Assembly: GCA_013076295.1 (NCBI GenBank)
Contig: RQOL01000024.1
Coordinates: 4,107,158 to 4,171,157, forward strand
Length of the DNA: 64,000 nt
Source: Sanderia malayensis
Lineage: Eukaryota > Cnidaria > Scyphozoa > Semaeostomeae > Pelagiidae
Reading direction: 5' to 3'
Below, piece by piece: positions 11,401-23,029 of this stretch. The notes below the pieces were generated by a model. It was not told where the DNA came from, did no database searches, and saw nothing but the letters and a program-made list of their open reading frames with translations. The translations under genes were made by a program, and so were the position numbers. Numbering within the stretch: the first letter of the stretch is position 1; the number at the start of each line of letters is the position of its first letter.

Positions 11401-14273
11401 CAGGCCTTGGGCCACTTCTAGACGCCATTTCTCATCAGGTTGTGCAATACTTTTGCTCACTAAGTGTACAAAGATATACAAAGGAGTCTTGATAAATGAG
11501 ACTCTAACACTAAACTTCTTCCAGCTGGGAAACACCTTTTTGTGATAACAAAACCCCACTGTATTGTCAAAGATCTCTGAAAATCAGTGGCAATACATTA
11601 CGAGGCATTGTAGAACTTGATGTGACCCCTGAGATATGAGTGGAAGAACGATGTGTCTACTCCTGAATAAATGCATTATGTTGTCTGGTGTTGACAAGTT
11701 CAGCATATTATTCTCAATTAGTATTATCTATAACAACATACTAGTTTAGAACACTTTTGTCTACAACACTAACTTAGGAGCCTATCACATGAGCCCGGTT
11801 GACCGGGCTGGCCCGGTTTGCCGGGCTAAAATCAGCTCGCCATCACATGAAGCTTTTACAGCCCGGTTTAGCAGGCTGAAAACAGCCACGTGAACTTTCT
11901 TGCATAAAATTTTCCCGCCTTTTCTTTCGAGACACGATTTTTAAAATAGGCGACTAATAGACGACCAAAAATTATCTGCCTTTACTGTTGTGGTTTCACT
12001 GATGTCATCCTTACAAGTGGTATGCAATAGCATACAAAATATAATACAATTATGGAAGTCACAGCAGAGTAAATATCAGGCCGTTCTCAATGTTATGTTA
12101 TCTTTGAAAAGGAAGAATCTCAGGAAGAAAAAAATACTGCTGATCCAACGAAAATTATTTTATTTCGTTATTTTCAGCCCGCTTTCCCGGGCTGGAGCTA
12201 TCACATGGGGAAAAATCAGCCCGTTCAACCGGGATCCCACTTGGTGAAAGTGAGATCTCGGTTAGCCGGGCCAGCCCGGCTCTCATGTGATAGCAAGACG
12301 TGTTTTATGTGTGTTTGTCATTGATAGTGAGATCTCGGCAAACCGGGCTAGCCCGGTCAACCGGGCTCATGTGATAAGGCCCTTAGAATATCAGTCTCGT
12401 TTCTTTGTGAGAGGGAAACAAAATTAACCATACACCAGCGTGAACAAATTGACGAAAATATATATACCTTGTCCTTGTGAGGAATCCTGTGAAGTCTCAA
12501 CCTGTCCTGCTTCAATTCTTTTGTTCACATCACTTCCCTCAGAGAAAGAATCTAACCTAGTTAGAAGGTGATTGATTTGATCCCTCATTGCAACAAGCTC
12601 TGACTTGATCTCTTTAACTTGGTCATGTTCCAGTGGCTTTGGTTTTCCATTAACTGAAAACAATATTAATTCAAGCAATATTAATTATTACAACCACATA
12701 ATAATATTAGATACTGATAACAAATAAAAGTTCTTACTGACAACATCATAGTCATATAGAGTCATATAATCATTCAAGTCATTGAAGACTATCATTTGTT
12801 CAAAGATGCCATAAAAATGATGCTTCTAATGACAGAGGTATTGATGAGTCGGAAATAGAACTAAAATGTTTGCCCAACTTAAAAATACTTAAAATACTTA
12901 TTAATAAAATCATAGTCATTTAAAGTCATATACGTCATTGTTGAACACCATTCACGCTAATGACAGTAACATATGTGCTCTTTTGACATCAGAAATTCAC
13001 AACATATTTTAATACACTGCACATGTGCATGATGAGAGCATTGGACTTCACTGTGATTCCACATTGAAATAATCATTGATTTTTGCTCCCTTCCCTGAAT
13101 TCTTACCCACAATGTCCTTAACTAACAACTGTTCAAACTTAACTCTTAAAGTGTTAAACAATGTTTTGAAATATATATGAACTATGAAACAATGTTATCC
13201 TCTAGCTATGCTTGGGTATCTCCATGGTACATGGTTTGGCGCATATATGGTACGGTGGGTAAGATATATGATGGGTTACATGGTATAGCATTATATACAT
13301 ACTTTGTATATAAACAATTAGCATTAATATATAGGTCAACACAATAAAAAGTTTCACCAAATTTTGAAAATTTAATGTTATAAGTTCTGTGATTAGTATT
13401 GCTTGTTTGTACAGACTTTAAAGTGAATGCATAACAGTGTTTAATTGTTTGGTTTTCAATCCACTTCAGCTTAAAGAGTCTGGATAACAGCCAGAACTAA
13501 TCACAGAGCTTATTCAATGCTCAAAATTTGATGCTATTTTGGAACAATAAATATATTTAGATGTATGAAGATGTATAATAGAACAAAATAGATACATACC
13601 AAATATTGTTATCTTCAAATATCTACTGAGAGACTTTGCAAATGACAAGTCAGAACTATCAAATATAGTTATCAAATCAGAATCTACAAAATAATCAAAA
13701 GCCATACATTAATATCAAACTAATATGCAACGCTGCAAAAATTAATATGCAAATAAAATAATCAAAAATGCAACGCTGCTAAAATCTCCTGAGCAGAAAA
13801 AAATAAAGGTTTTAAGATTTTAACTTAACACTTAGATATATTTGCCTTTATGGTGTGGCTTGTTATACAAAATGTTTTCATTAGATTTATCCCATGCAGT
13901 GGATTTTTACAATGGGGCTTCTGGTTCGTAAAAGCTGATGTTCAATCAACACCATCATAACAAGCTGACCTGACACTTTGGGAGACGAGACGGTAAATTT
14001 CGAGCTCTGGAATTATCAGGAGAAAACTTTTGTGCAGCTTAAAATGAAAGCGAAAAACATACCTTCATCTTTATATTTAATAAGAATATCATCCGTGTTC
14101 TTAATTTTTCCTCTAAAAAGCCGTTGCATCATTAAAATTAGCTCGTCGTAGGTAATATCCTCATTGTGAATTGGAATTCTTCGAATATCATCACCAAGTT
14201 GGGCTTTGATGATCAACTTGCCCGACATATCAATTTGCGGCGAAGGAAAGTTTAGCGAACCTGTAGAGGCCAT
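5495..14273 (-). CDS. TFG: TFG (Trk-fused gene) orthologue, 5 coding exons, 429 aa
   Basis: Exons 14273-14063, 13683-13600, 12653-12468, 6679-6533 and 6156-5495 have consistent phases and total 430 codons with stop (human TFG is 400 aa). Exons 1-2 encode the PB1 domain ([41 protein letters not shown]), almost residue for residue like vertebrate TFG. Exon 3 encodes [19 protein letters not shown] and a short coiled coil ([11 protein letters not shown]). Exon 4 has the FDPLL motif. Exon 5 is a P/Q/Y-rich disordered tail with a seven-glutamine run, ending GTYPSYSS. In animals TFG oligomerises at ER exit sites and organises COPII carriers; that role is known for the family. The start ATG (MASTGS) precedes the PB1 fold directly. 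Intron 3 is 5.8 kb and hosts a separate homeobox gene on the same strand. Confidence 0.93.
7128..7584. mobile_element. GC-rich MITE with ACCGTAAA termini inside TFG intron 3
   Basis: The left end TACCGTAAACCCTCGAATAA is inverted at the right end as TTATTCGAGGATTTACGGTA. Internally the block GGGGGCTTATTCGAGG or close variants is repeated several times on both strands, with G runs up to about 10. No ORF is evident. The outer segments 7109-7125 (CACTTATTTTATTTAAT) and about 7933-7950 (TTAAAAAAAATAAGTG) form a second imperfect inverted pair, so this element may lie inside a larger one that also contains the AAGCAACT-rich stretch at 7.59-7.93 kb. Confidence 0.65.
8473..9507 (-). CDS. Intronless divergent homeodomain protein, nested in TFG intron
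   Basis: A single open frame of 344 aa runs from the ATG at 9507 ([12 protein letters not shown]). The frame is open further upstream, but only with a TTG start and across a plausible 3' splice site (TTTTTGTCGCAG), so a 5' untranslated exon is likely. Residues about 1-215 are low complexity (Ser/Thr/Asn-rich with a poly-Thr block encoded by a trinucleotide repeat). Residues about 228-295 form a homeodomain: helix 1 [14 protein letters not shown], helix 2 [10 protein letters not shown], recognition helix [13 protein letters not shown]. Helices 1 and 2 are about 7 residues further apart than in a canonical 60-residue domain. The usual Phe49 and Arg53 are replaced by Val and Asn, while Trp48 and Asn51 are kept. 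The C-terminal 49 residues are acidic. It is probably a nuclear DNA-binding protein; class unassigned. Confidence 0.8.
   Translation of the reverse strand: MSSTTRLIIRPQEAATTTSRVSQEHEDLIASSRIEESGLRPSSSLSSTSSLNNSSRNAAGNIQKPSSAMKASVPRRRLELLGIIPNRRKQSLSPKRGSVPPIPLQQTIPEGLTNAQLVVNNEKGAAATTTTATTTTATTSSTTANDTTTLLAGIPTTVNTGDRVVSFTAALGSPMFSRATVEHGSIAVTNVRSIAVPGTIRGLPERRQRMVKSRPSAARAKQSVKKKRNKTIHKTRFSDYTKNVLEHAYEFNTIGVPGRKCLEGGIAKKLADKCGISQEQVKQWVRNRNKKDRRRCLISEAELCLQDDDGIGDETAEMSNNNADYMDELVKGEELDRPSFTFSR
10387..11475. mobile_element. Fold-back element, two about 420-bp inverted arms
   Basis: The left arm (about 10387-10815) and right arm (about 11045-11475) are inverted copies at high identity. The outer ends carry GTGAGCAAAAGTATTGCACA, then GATG..AAATGGCGTCTAGAAGTGGC and AAGAAAATTTACAT. 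About 230 bases of unique spacer separate the arms. No transposase is encoded. The motif AAATGGCGTCT..GAAGAAAATTTACATAACAATATA recurs in the E2-E3 introns of Hint genes A (36.69-36.75 kb) and C (62.42-62.48 kb), so it belongs to a dispersed family. Confidence 0.8.
11778..12381. mobile_element. 604-bp MITE with long CCGGGC-rich inverted ends
   Basis: The left end TATCACATGAGCCCGGTTGA followed by CCGGGCTGGCCCGGTTTGCC matches the inverted right end with few changes. The pentamer CTTAG flanks both sides (11773-11777 and 12382-12386) and may be the target duplication. An inner set of the same CACATGAGAGCCGGGC motif near 12.18-12.29 kb gives a nested inverted structure. It lies in TFG intron 3, beside exon 3. 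Confidence 0.7.
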
Positions 14274-14682
14274 CCTATTCCGAGCTTTCTTTCGTAATTT
14301 TTGTTAGAAAATTGTGCAAACAGCAAGCAAGACAGCTTTCATAGATAATACCCAATTGACCTGAGAGGTTTCAAACACCTTTGGGCTTTTTCAAGACCAT
14401 TTAGGCCGCGTCACAACTCAAGCAGCCCCTTTACACAGCGGACTTCCAGACATGCCGAAGAATGAAAAAGCAAGGAGGCTGTGCTGTGCTGTCTGTGCCT
14501 GTTATGTAAAATTATTTAGGAAAAGGAATAGGCGTAAAACTCCTAAATAAACGATCTTTATGGATATTTAACCCATTATAAAAGCAAAAACAGTAATTAA
14601 TGCCGTAATAAGACAGCTGAGAGTAGTTGTAACAGTAAAATAAAATATTTTTCGCAGGAAAATTTCACTTCAGTAAACCTCT

Positions 14683-15015
14683 CTAGGACCCCATTCCAGT
14701 ATTCCACATTCCATATTTTCTAGATAGAGGCATCAACAGAAAAGCCTGGAAATGAGTCCCTAATGAACATTCCTTTTCTGAGTCCACAGCAAAGCAAACA
14801 GAAAAAAAGATTTGCAAAACAAAATAGGACTTTTGAACAAGAAACAAAATGACAACAAATCCCAGTGCCACAGCAGTGATTGTAAGTGTGATCTTTCTTG
14901 ATTTTGAATAATCAAATTTTATTTTTAGTTTTCGTGAGACTTCAGAGTTCAGATGATACCTCAAGGTAAACTTTGAGGTATCATCTACAAGGGCTAAAAC
15001 ACCGGAAGTTGACAT
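14683..15015 (-). CDS. Possible small single-pass membrane protein (110 aa)
   Basis: The frame opens with ATG at 15015 (MSTSGVLALVDDTSKFTLRY). It has a basic stretch (RKLKIKFDYSKSRK) directly before one hydrophobic segment (ITAVALGFVVILFLVQ) and a second, cysteine-containing hydrophobic part (FVLQIFFSVCFAV). It lies about 400 bases upstream of the TFG start on the same strand. I do not recognise a family. The N-terminal half looks protein-like, but the second half could be intron read-through. A 14-bp hairpin falls inside the coding part. Support is compositional only. Confidence 0.3.
   Translation of the reverse strand: MSTSGVLALVDDTSKFTLRYHLNSEVSRKLKIKFDYSKSRKITLTITAVALGFVVILFLVQKSYFVLQIFFSVCFAVDSEKECSLGTHFQAFLLMPLSRKYGMWNTGMGS
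14951..14986. repeat. Perfect 14-bp stem, 8-base loop hairpin
   Basis: AGATGATACCTCAA, loop GGTAAACT, then the exact complement. It overlaps the small membrane-protein frame at 14.68-15.02 kb. Confidence 0.65.
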
Positions 15016-15953
15016 AGTTGCTTTCTTTGTTGTGGGAAAATTGTTCAAGGCCGTCTTGTGCCAAGGCTCTTATAGAAAAACGTGTTTATGCCATCAATTC
15101 ATAACCAAATCTCCCTCGTTAAATTTCGGGTCCCTTGTTGATTTGATCCTGTGACAAACCGGGGTCCAGTTTCTCGTTCATTGATCAGTGGCATCTTCTG
15201 GCACTTTGTATTTGTTAGCCAAACATTTTAACATTAACCAACTGAGCATTACCGATCTCAGTCCTGCTCAGTAATTGATGTGTAGATGTAGATTGAAAAC
15301 AAAATCGTATCGTTGCTCGCAAGTTGTTTCCAGCTATGGTATTTATTGGCTGCTTCAATTGCAGTGCAGCAAAAAGATAAAAAAGTGGTCGAAGGCCATA
15401 TTATAATCTATCCAATGCCATTGTTTCCCAAATACGGCGAACAACCGCATAAGACAACCAATAGATTAAAAATTCTTCAAGCGAGTCTGATAGTGAGTGG
15501 TCCTGCTAAAAACAATAAAAATAACAATGGCTTATTGTATTTGAACAATAGGGTGGGCACGAAAGTCGTGGATTCGTGACGAAATAAATTATCTTATGCT
15601 CATGGCAGTGCTTAAAACATGGAATATAATGTAAAACATTGGACCTAGATATAATGATGAACCGTAGTCATAATAACATAACATGGCATAACTATACTGT
15701 TAATTTACATATCTAAAATTAAACGATTTGGCAAGAATGCGTGTTCATCGAGAAAGCACAAGAATTTGATTCGCAAATTGGTCCGACCAATGCCAGTTAC
15801 CAGTTGAATATTCCAATCATATACACATTATTTTTATAAGATTAACATTTATAAGAATACTGAGACTGGAATTTCCAATAAACTATCCGAAATTTAAGAA
15901 TAGCAGTGGGTATTGAGGCTGAACAAAATTTAATAACGGTCTGGTTTTTACAG

Positions 15954-18900
15954 CAACTGCAAGACGACCCACTGCGCGAGCAAATCGAGCTGCTTGAAAA
16001 GCAACCCACTGCATCAAATAAAGAAGAAAATGACTTGGAATCGCAGGATAAGACGTCGAAAGAAGAAAAGCATTGTACGACTCAGCATAACGACGAACCA
16101 ATAGAAGGTAGCAATGCAACCAGTGAGGAAAGAGCAGCGGTGATCCACCCCTTCAAACTCTACTTCATCCTACCTTTTGAAATTATGGCAAAGTCTTTCG
16201 GCAAGCACAGAAAAGCCTACCGGCGTTTCTTCTATTCTGTTGTTTTATTGGTATATGTGGCATACTTCCTGGCAGCATTGATACTGGATTTCAAGCGTGC
16301 AGAAAATTTACTGATCGTTACGGTATTTGCTGTAGTTTGCTTGCTGCTATGGCTCATAAAGAGGTATCTTGGCAAGTTTATTACTCGTCGAATCGTGACT
16401 CCTGTCATTCTAAAACTTAAGCCATACAAGAAAGTGATCAAATGGTAAGTATCGTGGTAGTTATGGTCGTGTAGTCAATTCATTTATTCCTGTTCCCCAT
16501 TTTCATCCAGTCCGAAAAATACGTTAGTCTTGTTAGTCTGAAGCTTGTACATTTGGGTTTTTCTGGAAATTCCTTCAGGCATTTTCTCGACGATATGAAT
16601 AGATACTAGCAAGAAAGGATATTTCCTTAGGAGGTGCTAAAAATTGTTCACAAGTGTTTACGCGCAAAAGAGAATCAAAACAGTGCCAATGTGCTGAGCT
16701 TTATCAGACTGAACTTCGAGTATAATACATGAGGCAAGAAACGAACAATCGTTGTCATTTTTATTGCAGGATTTGTATTGCTGCTATGATCCTATTTGTC
16801 ATCCTGTGGATTGCATTGGACACAGCAAAGACCCCAACGAGGCTAGTCTCGCTCGCAGGATTGGCCGTCTACATGATATTAATCTTTATAGCATCAAACA
16901 ACAAAAGAAAAGTAAGACGCTTTTCACAGTAGCACATCAACACCGTATATCTCACATGAATCAATCGTTGCACCGAATATTAACAGAAATCGTCTCTTTC
17001 CTCGAAGATTGTTTGGAGACCTGTACTGCTTGGGTTATTCTTACAATTTCTGCTTGGTGTGCTGATCCTGAGAACGAGGCCTGGTTACCTCGTTTTCAAG
17101 TGGATTGGGGACCGAATTTCCATCTTTGTGACAATGTCAGATGCTGGTGCTAAATTTCTTTTCGGTGATCCGCATTATCTTAGTCATTTCGTGGCATTCA
17201 AGGTTAGTTGCCCTTGTCTGGTCTTTCTGTGTCTTACGAGCATTTATGCAGCTATAGCTTTGCATTGTAGCTATAATCGCTATCAATACATGACCTGACA
17301 AAAACAAACAAAGGCACCACATGGTGCAATGCACGAAAACTCACTATAATACACGATGCGACAAATTCTGTTGATACAGTCGAGCCACCGAATAGTAGCC
17401 ACCGTAGCTCCAAGGTCGAGTGACCATTATTGGGAGGTGGCCACTGGTCGGAGGTTGGACTGTACTATGGGAAAGCATTTGGGATTGAGGATTAGTGGCC
17501 GTTATTTGGAGGTGGCCGCTATTTGAAGTTTGACTGTATTCAATAGAGATGAAAACACAATGCAAGAGCTAAGGCACGACCAAACATGACAAGATTATCA
17601 CAGGACATGATAAGATAGAACTATAGGCAATATAGGATGTGGCAACAAAATACATTGCAACCCATTGCACGAAACCATAAAGGGGAGAAAACGAAGCAAG
17701 ACATAGCAAAAGAAACTCAAAGGACAAGACACAACACCACGCAACAAGGACAAAAACGTGATTGAACTATCTCAAAAGTGGTTTGAATGTATTTATTGCA
17801 GGTGTTGCCATCAGTGGTATTCTTTTGCTCAGTGATTTACTCGCTGTATTACCTCAAAGTCATGCCCGTTGTTATTAAGTCGGTTGGATGGTTTCTAAGC
17901 CTCTTCCTGGGAACCTCAGCCGCAGAATCGTTGTCTGCCGCAGGAAACATCTTTGTTGGCATGGTAAGACGTCTACTGTTATATCTCACATCATATACTT
18001 CATGTTAGAAATTATCATATTTCGCCATTATCGCCATTAGCCACGATGCTGCCTATTATCATATGGACTTGAAAGGAAGACTTGACTTATGACCTTGTAA
18101 CATTTGACTTTTGCCATCGTAGCTGGAGGCACCTTTGTTGGTGAAGCCTTTTCTAAACAATCTTACAGATTCGGAACTATTTGCAGTGATGACGGGAGGA
18201 ATGGCAACGATAGCTGGCAGCGTGTTTGGCGCGTTTATCTCATTCGGTGCATCGCCTTCTCACATCCTGACTGCCTCGGTCATGTCCGCTCCCGCCGCAT
18301 TGTCCATATCAAAGCTGATGTTTCCAGAGACGCAAACTCCGAAAACGATGCGCGTGGATGAAATAGAAATCGAAGATAGGTGGGTATAGCTTCTGGTGCA
18401 TATATCTGCTCCCGTAAAGCTACAGTGAAGTGCCACCTTTCTTTAAGCTAGTCCAGTTCAGGCTTCCCTCTGGTTCTTTTTGCTGTGGACATATTTTATT
18501 TAACCACCGTTCCGCTTTTGACTTTATCAAATATTCTAATGGCAAGAGGGGTTACTGTCATAGCCACTATCAATCTTGACCTGATAGATGATTCTCGTCT
18601 CTTAGTATCTCCTCTTATGAGTATTGCAAACAAGGCACCGAGCACAAGCACGACATAGCTATTACCTTTTTCTCTGCTATGTACATTTTCTATTTGATCT
18701 TTACATACCATATACTTTGAATTTGAGTTTGACAAAACGTTTGAGCTGAATTCTGCCAAGGAGGCCTCCCACCTTTGTTATGCGCGGTTTAATTCTTAAA
18801 ATTATGGCTGCGTGGCATTCACCACCAGATACCCTAAGAGATCTGAGCCCGGGAGGAGGGCTTATTTCATTTTCATTTTTCCCCAAGGGGGCTTATTAGA

Positions 18901-20809
18901 GAAGAGGCCTAATAAAGCCTTTACGATATAATGACGATGCATGGTTTTGATTGCGTTTTTAGTCCTGAAAAAAGTGTGTTGGAGGCTCTGGTCAATGGTG
19001 CTACATTATCCATCGCTCTTGTTGCCAATATAGGTGTCAGTATTATAATGATTTTGGGAGTACTTACTCTGCTGGATACAATACTTACATGGCTTGGTAT
19101 GATGGTTGGACTTAATAACTTGAATTTCAAGGTAGGTTTTGGCATCTGTAACGGTTACAGCTCTCTTACATCTGTCCATTTGTCTGCTTTGGCTATATGC
19201 TCAATTAATGGGTCTCTTGAACATGTTGCATTTTGCAATGGTTCTTTAGTCGAAAGATTATTTGTCTGCAAATGAATAATACCAAGACTAACAGTGACAA
19301 TTATCTAATGAATTAGGTGAATAAAGTCTCCATCGTGTAGCCATTTGTTCTAAAAACCTTACATAGTTGTTTACCTGAAATGAAACAGCAACATCTTCTT
19401 CGTGTCCACCATGGTTCAGCTGATGGCTAAGAATTTAAGAACATCCACGAAATTTTCTTTGCCTGCTAAGTGATGTCTTAATAATTCTTCTTCCAGCTGA
19501 TATTTTCTTATGTCTTCATGCCATGTGCATACCTGATGGGCGTTGAATGGAATGATGCTTTCAAAGTCGGTGAACTTCTTGGAGTGAAGACATTTGTCAA
19601 CGAATTCGTCGCATATCAAACTCTTGGAACAACCTACATGAACAACAGAAAAAACGGACTAGCTGGACCAAAACTTTCGGTATGCTAATGATTCCATCCT
19701 TCCCTAACAATAAGGCAAGAATCCATCCTTCTTTAATCCAGGCAATCTTATATCCTCTTCTCTTATTGAGGCAACCATCCATCTTTTTCAATCAAGGCAA
19801 ATTTCCGTCTTCTTAGATCAGTTCGTCCATACTCTTCCAAAGCCAATCATCCATCATTTTAGGCAAAGTAACTTCTACTATCTTCTTAATTCCAGACAGT
19901 TTTCCATCTTTTAAAGGCAAGGCATTACTTCACCCATCCTTTTCTGTAATCTTAAATTAATTTCTTTTATCAAGACAATCCTCAATCCTTGTTACAATGT
20001 ATGCTTATCAAAGTAACCGACCATTCACCCTTGTCTGTGATTAGAACATCCATACACATTTCGCAAAGAACGCTGACATCACCTTCCAGCAGTGTTTCTG
20101 AAAATGTTTATATTATAACAGATGCAACGTTTTTTCTTGTCTTCCACAGCTGCGATCAGAAATAATTGCCACTTATGCACTGTGTGGGTTCTCGAACTTC
20201 CAAGGCCTTGGCATAATGATCGGCGGTCTGAGTGCACTAATACCAAACAAAAGGGACATTATTTCACGCATTGCTCTAAGAAGCTTGTTTTCTGGAACTG
20301 TTGCGTGTTTCACCACTGCTTGCATTGCTGGTATGTATATGGTTGCCTTTGATAAGCTGCACCTATGTATTGTAACTTGTATGTGCCTTTTGTATCATTT
20401 GTGGTAGTATCTTCACATTGTTACATGAATTTCTACCATCATCCATCACGTTTAGAATATCAAGGATTAAAATATTGAAACTACTAGGAAGCACATTCAA
20501 TGCGAGTGACTGGCAATCCTATACACAGTGTACACAATTTCAACATATTAAGTAAATACAAATTGCTGCAATAGTTACGTAGCTGCTCCAAACGAAAATA
20601 AATAAAGCATGAATATAAATATAGTTTTGTTACGTAACTGTTAAATACCCAATTAGATACTGTACTACCATGAACATAAACCATTAAGCAAAATCATTCT
20701 GAGTAACCACCATTGACATCAAAATGCGCCCAATTAAATAAATCAAGTAATTAAATAAATCAAGTAACTCATGGCCCTTTTCAATTTAGGTCTTCTTTAC
20801 AAAGAATGA
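15954..20809 (+). CDS. Concentrative nucleoside transporter, SLC28 (CNT) family, 9 exons
   Basis: Exons 15954-16444, 16770-16911, 17008-17202, 17802-17963, 18123-18379, 18963-19131, 19497-19679, 20150-20330 and 20790-20809 join in phase to 599 residues plus stop. The N-terminal cytoplasmic part (QLQDDPLREQIELLEKQ) leads to TM helices. Family motifs follow in order: WRPVLLGLFLQFLLGVLILR, FKWIGDRI, LGTSAAESLSAAGNIFVGM, LEAPLLVKPFL, MTGGMATIAGSVFGAFISFG, NEFVAYQTL, CGFSNFQGLGIMIGGLSALI. In this family the G-T-S/T-A-x-E-S/T-L and GxCGFxN-type segments line the nucleoside and Na+ sites, so it is inferred to import nucleosides with Na+ or H+ at the plasma membrane. The last exon encodes only LLYKE and stop. 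The true start is in an upstream exon; ATGGAATATAAT at 15619-15630, before GTAAAA, is one weak candidate in the right phase. Confidence 0.92.
17377..17536. mobile_element. CAGTC-ended MITE, possibly two overlapping units, TA flanks
   Basis: The left end CAGTCGAGCCACCGAATAGT is mirrored near 17463 by CAGTCCAACCTCCGACCAGT (inverted) and again at 17536 by CAGTCAAACTTCAAATAGCG (inverted). TA lies at the left edge and after both right ends. This looks like a short TA-inserting MITE with a duplicated right end. It lies in the intron between SLC28 exons 3 and 4. Confidence 0.6.
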
Positions 20810-22060
20810 ACATCATCACCAAAGAAAAAGCATGACATCCATTTAACTGTGCTTGCACTGTTTCTCTATACGGTATACATGAACCATATTCATGCTTGAT
20901 TAATTTCTCATACTTGGTGTTGTTAAGGTCTTATATAGTAACTCGCCTATATATTTCTGATGTGGCATGCCAACGCCTTGTGATGGCTATTTTTATATGC
21001 TCTTGTGTGTCATTTTACGTTATGGGGTGACTCAGAGGCGTGAGCGCGTACTAAATAGTGCCCCCGGCCCCTTGGCTCCTATACCAATGGATATTTCTCT
21101 TGTTTGCAATATTTAGCAAAATAGGGTGATCAAGCATATAAGAACTGCCTCAATACTTCGAATAGGAGCCCTGGGCGTTTATTTTTCAGGTTTAATGGGA
21201 GGGTTAATAGAAAAGCCGTTTATTAAAGTTATCATTGAACCCAGGGGCGTCTAAAAGAAGTATTACGGCACTACTGTACTAACAACTTACCAATAACTGC
21301 AAACTATTTACCAATAACTGCTTTACTATAAGTCAGTACGAAACGTTGAACTCTCTGCATAGTCTCAAACAAAGTGTAACAAGTTTTATATGTTCTTTAT
21401 TGATATGGACTTCCATGTCTTGATCTTCCTTGCCAGAGTATCTAAAATTCACAGAAAGTCGTACTACCTAAGACGTGATTACCGACCGAATATTGGTAAA
21501 AACCACATAGTCGTGCGTAGAACCTTTGTGTGCGTATGTGGGTTATAAGTAGCACATTGGATTCTCTGTCTTAAGACCTTAATGCTAACTCAATACGACT
21601 GTAGCACCTTAGTTGCATTTCAGTCTCTCTCGCAATCTTACCACACTTGCGCATACTACACTAGCAAATGTTATTTGATGAGATGAAGGAAACGCGAATG
21701 GAGATGGACACGAGGAAGGTGATTTCTAAATTACCACCATAGAGGATGGAGTTAAGTAGACTGCTAGACTATTATCTTCGACATTTTTACTAAAAATCCA
21801 GCTGCGTTAGAACATTATGCAGGACCATATGATTTTGTGCCAGTTTTTATCATACTTTGTGACCCCACATTAAGTGTTACTCATATTTGGTTGTGTAGAC
21901 TTCCATCCCAAAATGTTTTATAAGTTATCAGGTATCGGGTATTTATGGTTGAAATTTGTAATGCAAAATTCATAAAATATTATTAAGTGGATATTTTGCT
22001 CAATCATATTATGGTTATTCTACAAATTCAAAATGAAAGCTTCAGGGTTTACCATTATGT
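20810..22060. other. Intergenic stretch without a recognisable gene
   Basis: This is AT-rich DNA between the SLC28 stop and the first SINE-like repeat. A segment at about 21.17-21.28 kb has the GGGCGTTTATT..TATTACGGCA style of the CCGTAA-ended repeats. I see no exon with convincing borders on either strand. Confidence 0.5.
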
Positions 22061-22069
22061 TAGTTCAAC

Positions 22070-22290
22070 TCTGGTGGCGAAGTGGTTGGCACTTGTGCTC
22101 GTCACTCATGGAGTTGCGGATCGAATCAACTGAGCTCCACCGAAATTGAGTTGAAACTAAACGAGGATCTAGAAAGTAGATCCCCGGCGTACCGGGACGT
22201 TTCGTCTTTCCGTCGAGAATGGTTTTTCGGCAGAAACGCCAAAAAACCATTTGCCCCATCGTACTCAACTACTAACTTTGTTATGTTAGG
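22070..22290 (+). repeat. tRNA-derived SINE-like repeat
   Basis: TGGCGAAGTGG at 22075-22085 fits the polymerase III A box (TRGCNNAGNGG), and GGATCGAATC at 22118-22127 is close to the B box. The 32-base spacing from the A-box end fits a tRNA-type promoter. The body that follows contains a CGG/CCG-rich segment and an inverted GGTTTTTCGGC..GCCAAAAAACC pair. No cloverleaf-competent complete tRNA is seen, so a SINE head is the better call. Confidence 0.5.
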
Positions 22291-22657
22291 CACTGAGGGC
22301 CAACAGTGCCTAACTGTACATATCCAGCGACATCTGCTTGGAGACTCGCCACCGATAGATATAGATACGCAAAAATTTATATCTGGAAACCTGTGCATAG
22401 ATTTTCTAATTGTGGACATGAGCCAATACGTATGCGTATTCATATCATTAGTTATCCTTTGTTTCCATAATTTGTATTCAAACTATATTTGCTGTTTGAT
22501 ATTGTATGGTAGTGGTGTTTCCAGAGACATAATGTTGAATTTCTTACGCAGGTGGGCGTGTTAACTTGGATAGAGCGGAAAAGAGAGTGAATGGAACGTC
22601 TGGAAATCAGAATAAAAAAGTCTCGATTTGAAAGGCTTTTCGTTCCAAACAACTTAC

Positions 22658-22718
22658 CTCATTGTTTGATCTGACGCAAAACTGGAGTACATGCTGTCGG
22701 AGCTGGCAATGGAGCCTG
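22658..22718 (-). other. Candidate exon with splice borders
   Basis: It is bounded by a GTTGCAG acceptor and an AG|GTAAGTT donor on the minus strand. One frame (after one carried-in base) reads SIASSDSMYSSFASDQTM; another reads APLPAPTACTPVLRQIKQ and then a stop. It could be a 3' exon of the small gene at 24.0-24.8 kb. The reading frame cannot be settled from sequence alone. Confidence 0.3.
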
Positions 22719-23029
22719 CAACGCAAAGCATCAACATTGTAAATTCTTCATCAAACTATATGGTGTCCAAGCACCCGCCTACAGCGTAGGGCAAGTCCAA
22801 AAACTGCGGCAAAACAAAAGACATTTTCTTTAATGGAACATCTCCACCATACATAATATTACACTATTTACCACAGCCATCATCATTCGAACCGAGAAAA
22901 TCATTAAACACTATTTACTCATATAAAGATTATTAATCCTACTGACTGGGTTTTTTTCTTATCAAAAAGCCCAAAAGTTCTCATCACCGTGGTTGTTCGC
23001 TGAATTTCAATGCTGTGGCGTCGGTGCTG

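Noticed and set aside
15906..15953. GTG at 15906 as start of the SLC28 protein
   Set aside because: It is not an ATG, and a polypyrimidine tract plus CAG at 15941-15953 marks it as intron followed by the acceptor of an internal exon.
22082..22564. 160-codon plus-strand frame and its minus-strand counterpart
   Set aside because: Both lie across a SINE-like repeat and AT-rich DNA, start at non-ATG or arbitrary codons and show no domain-like sequence.
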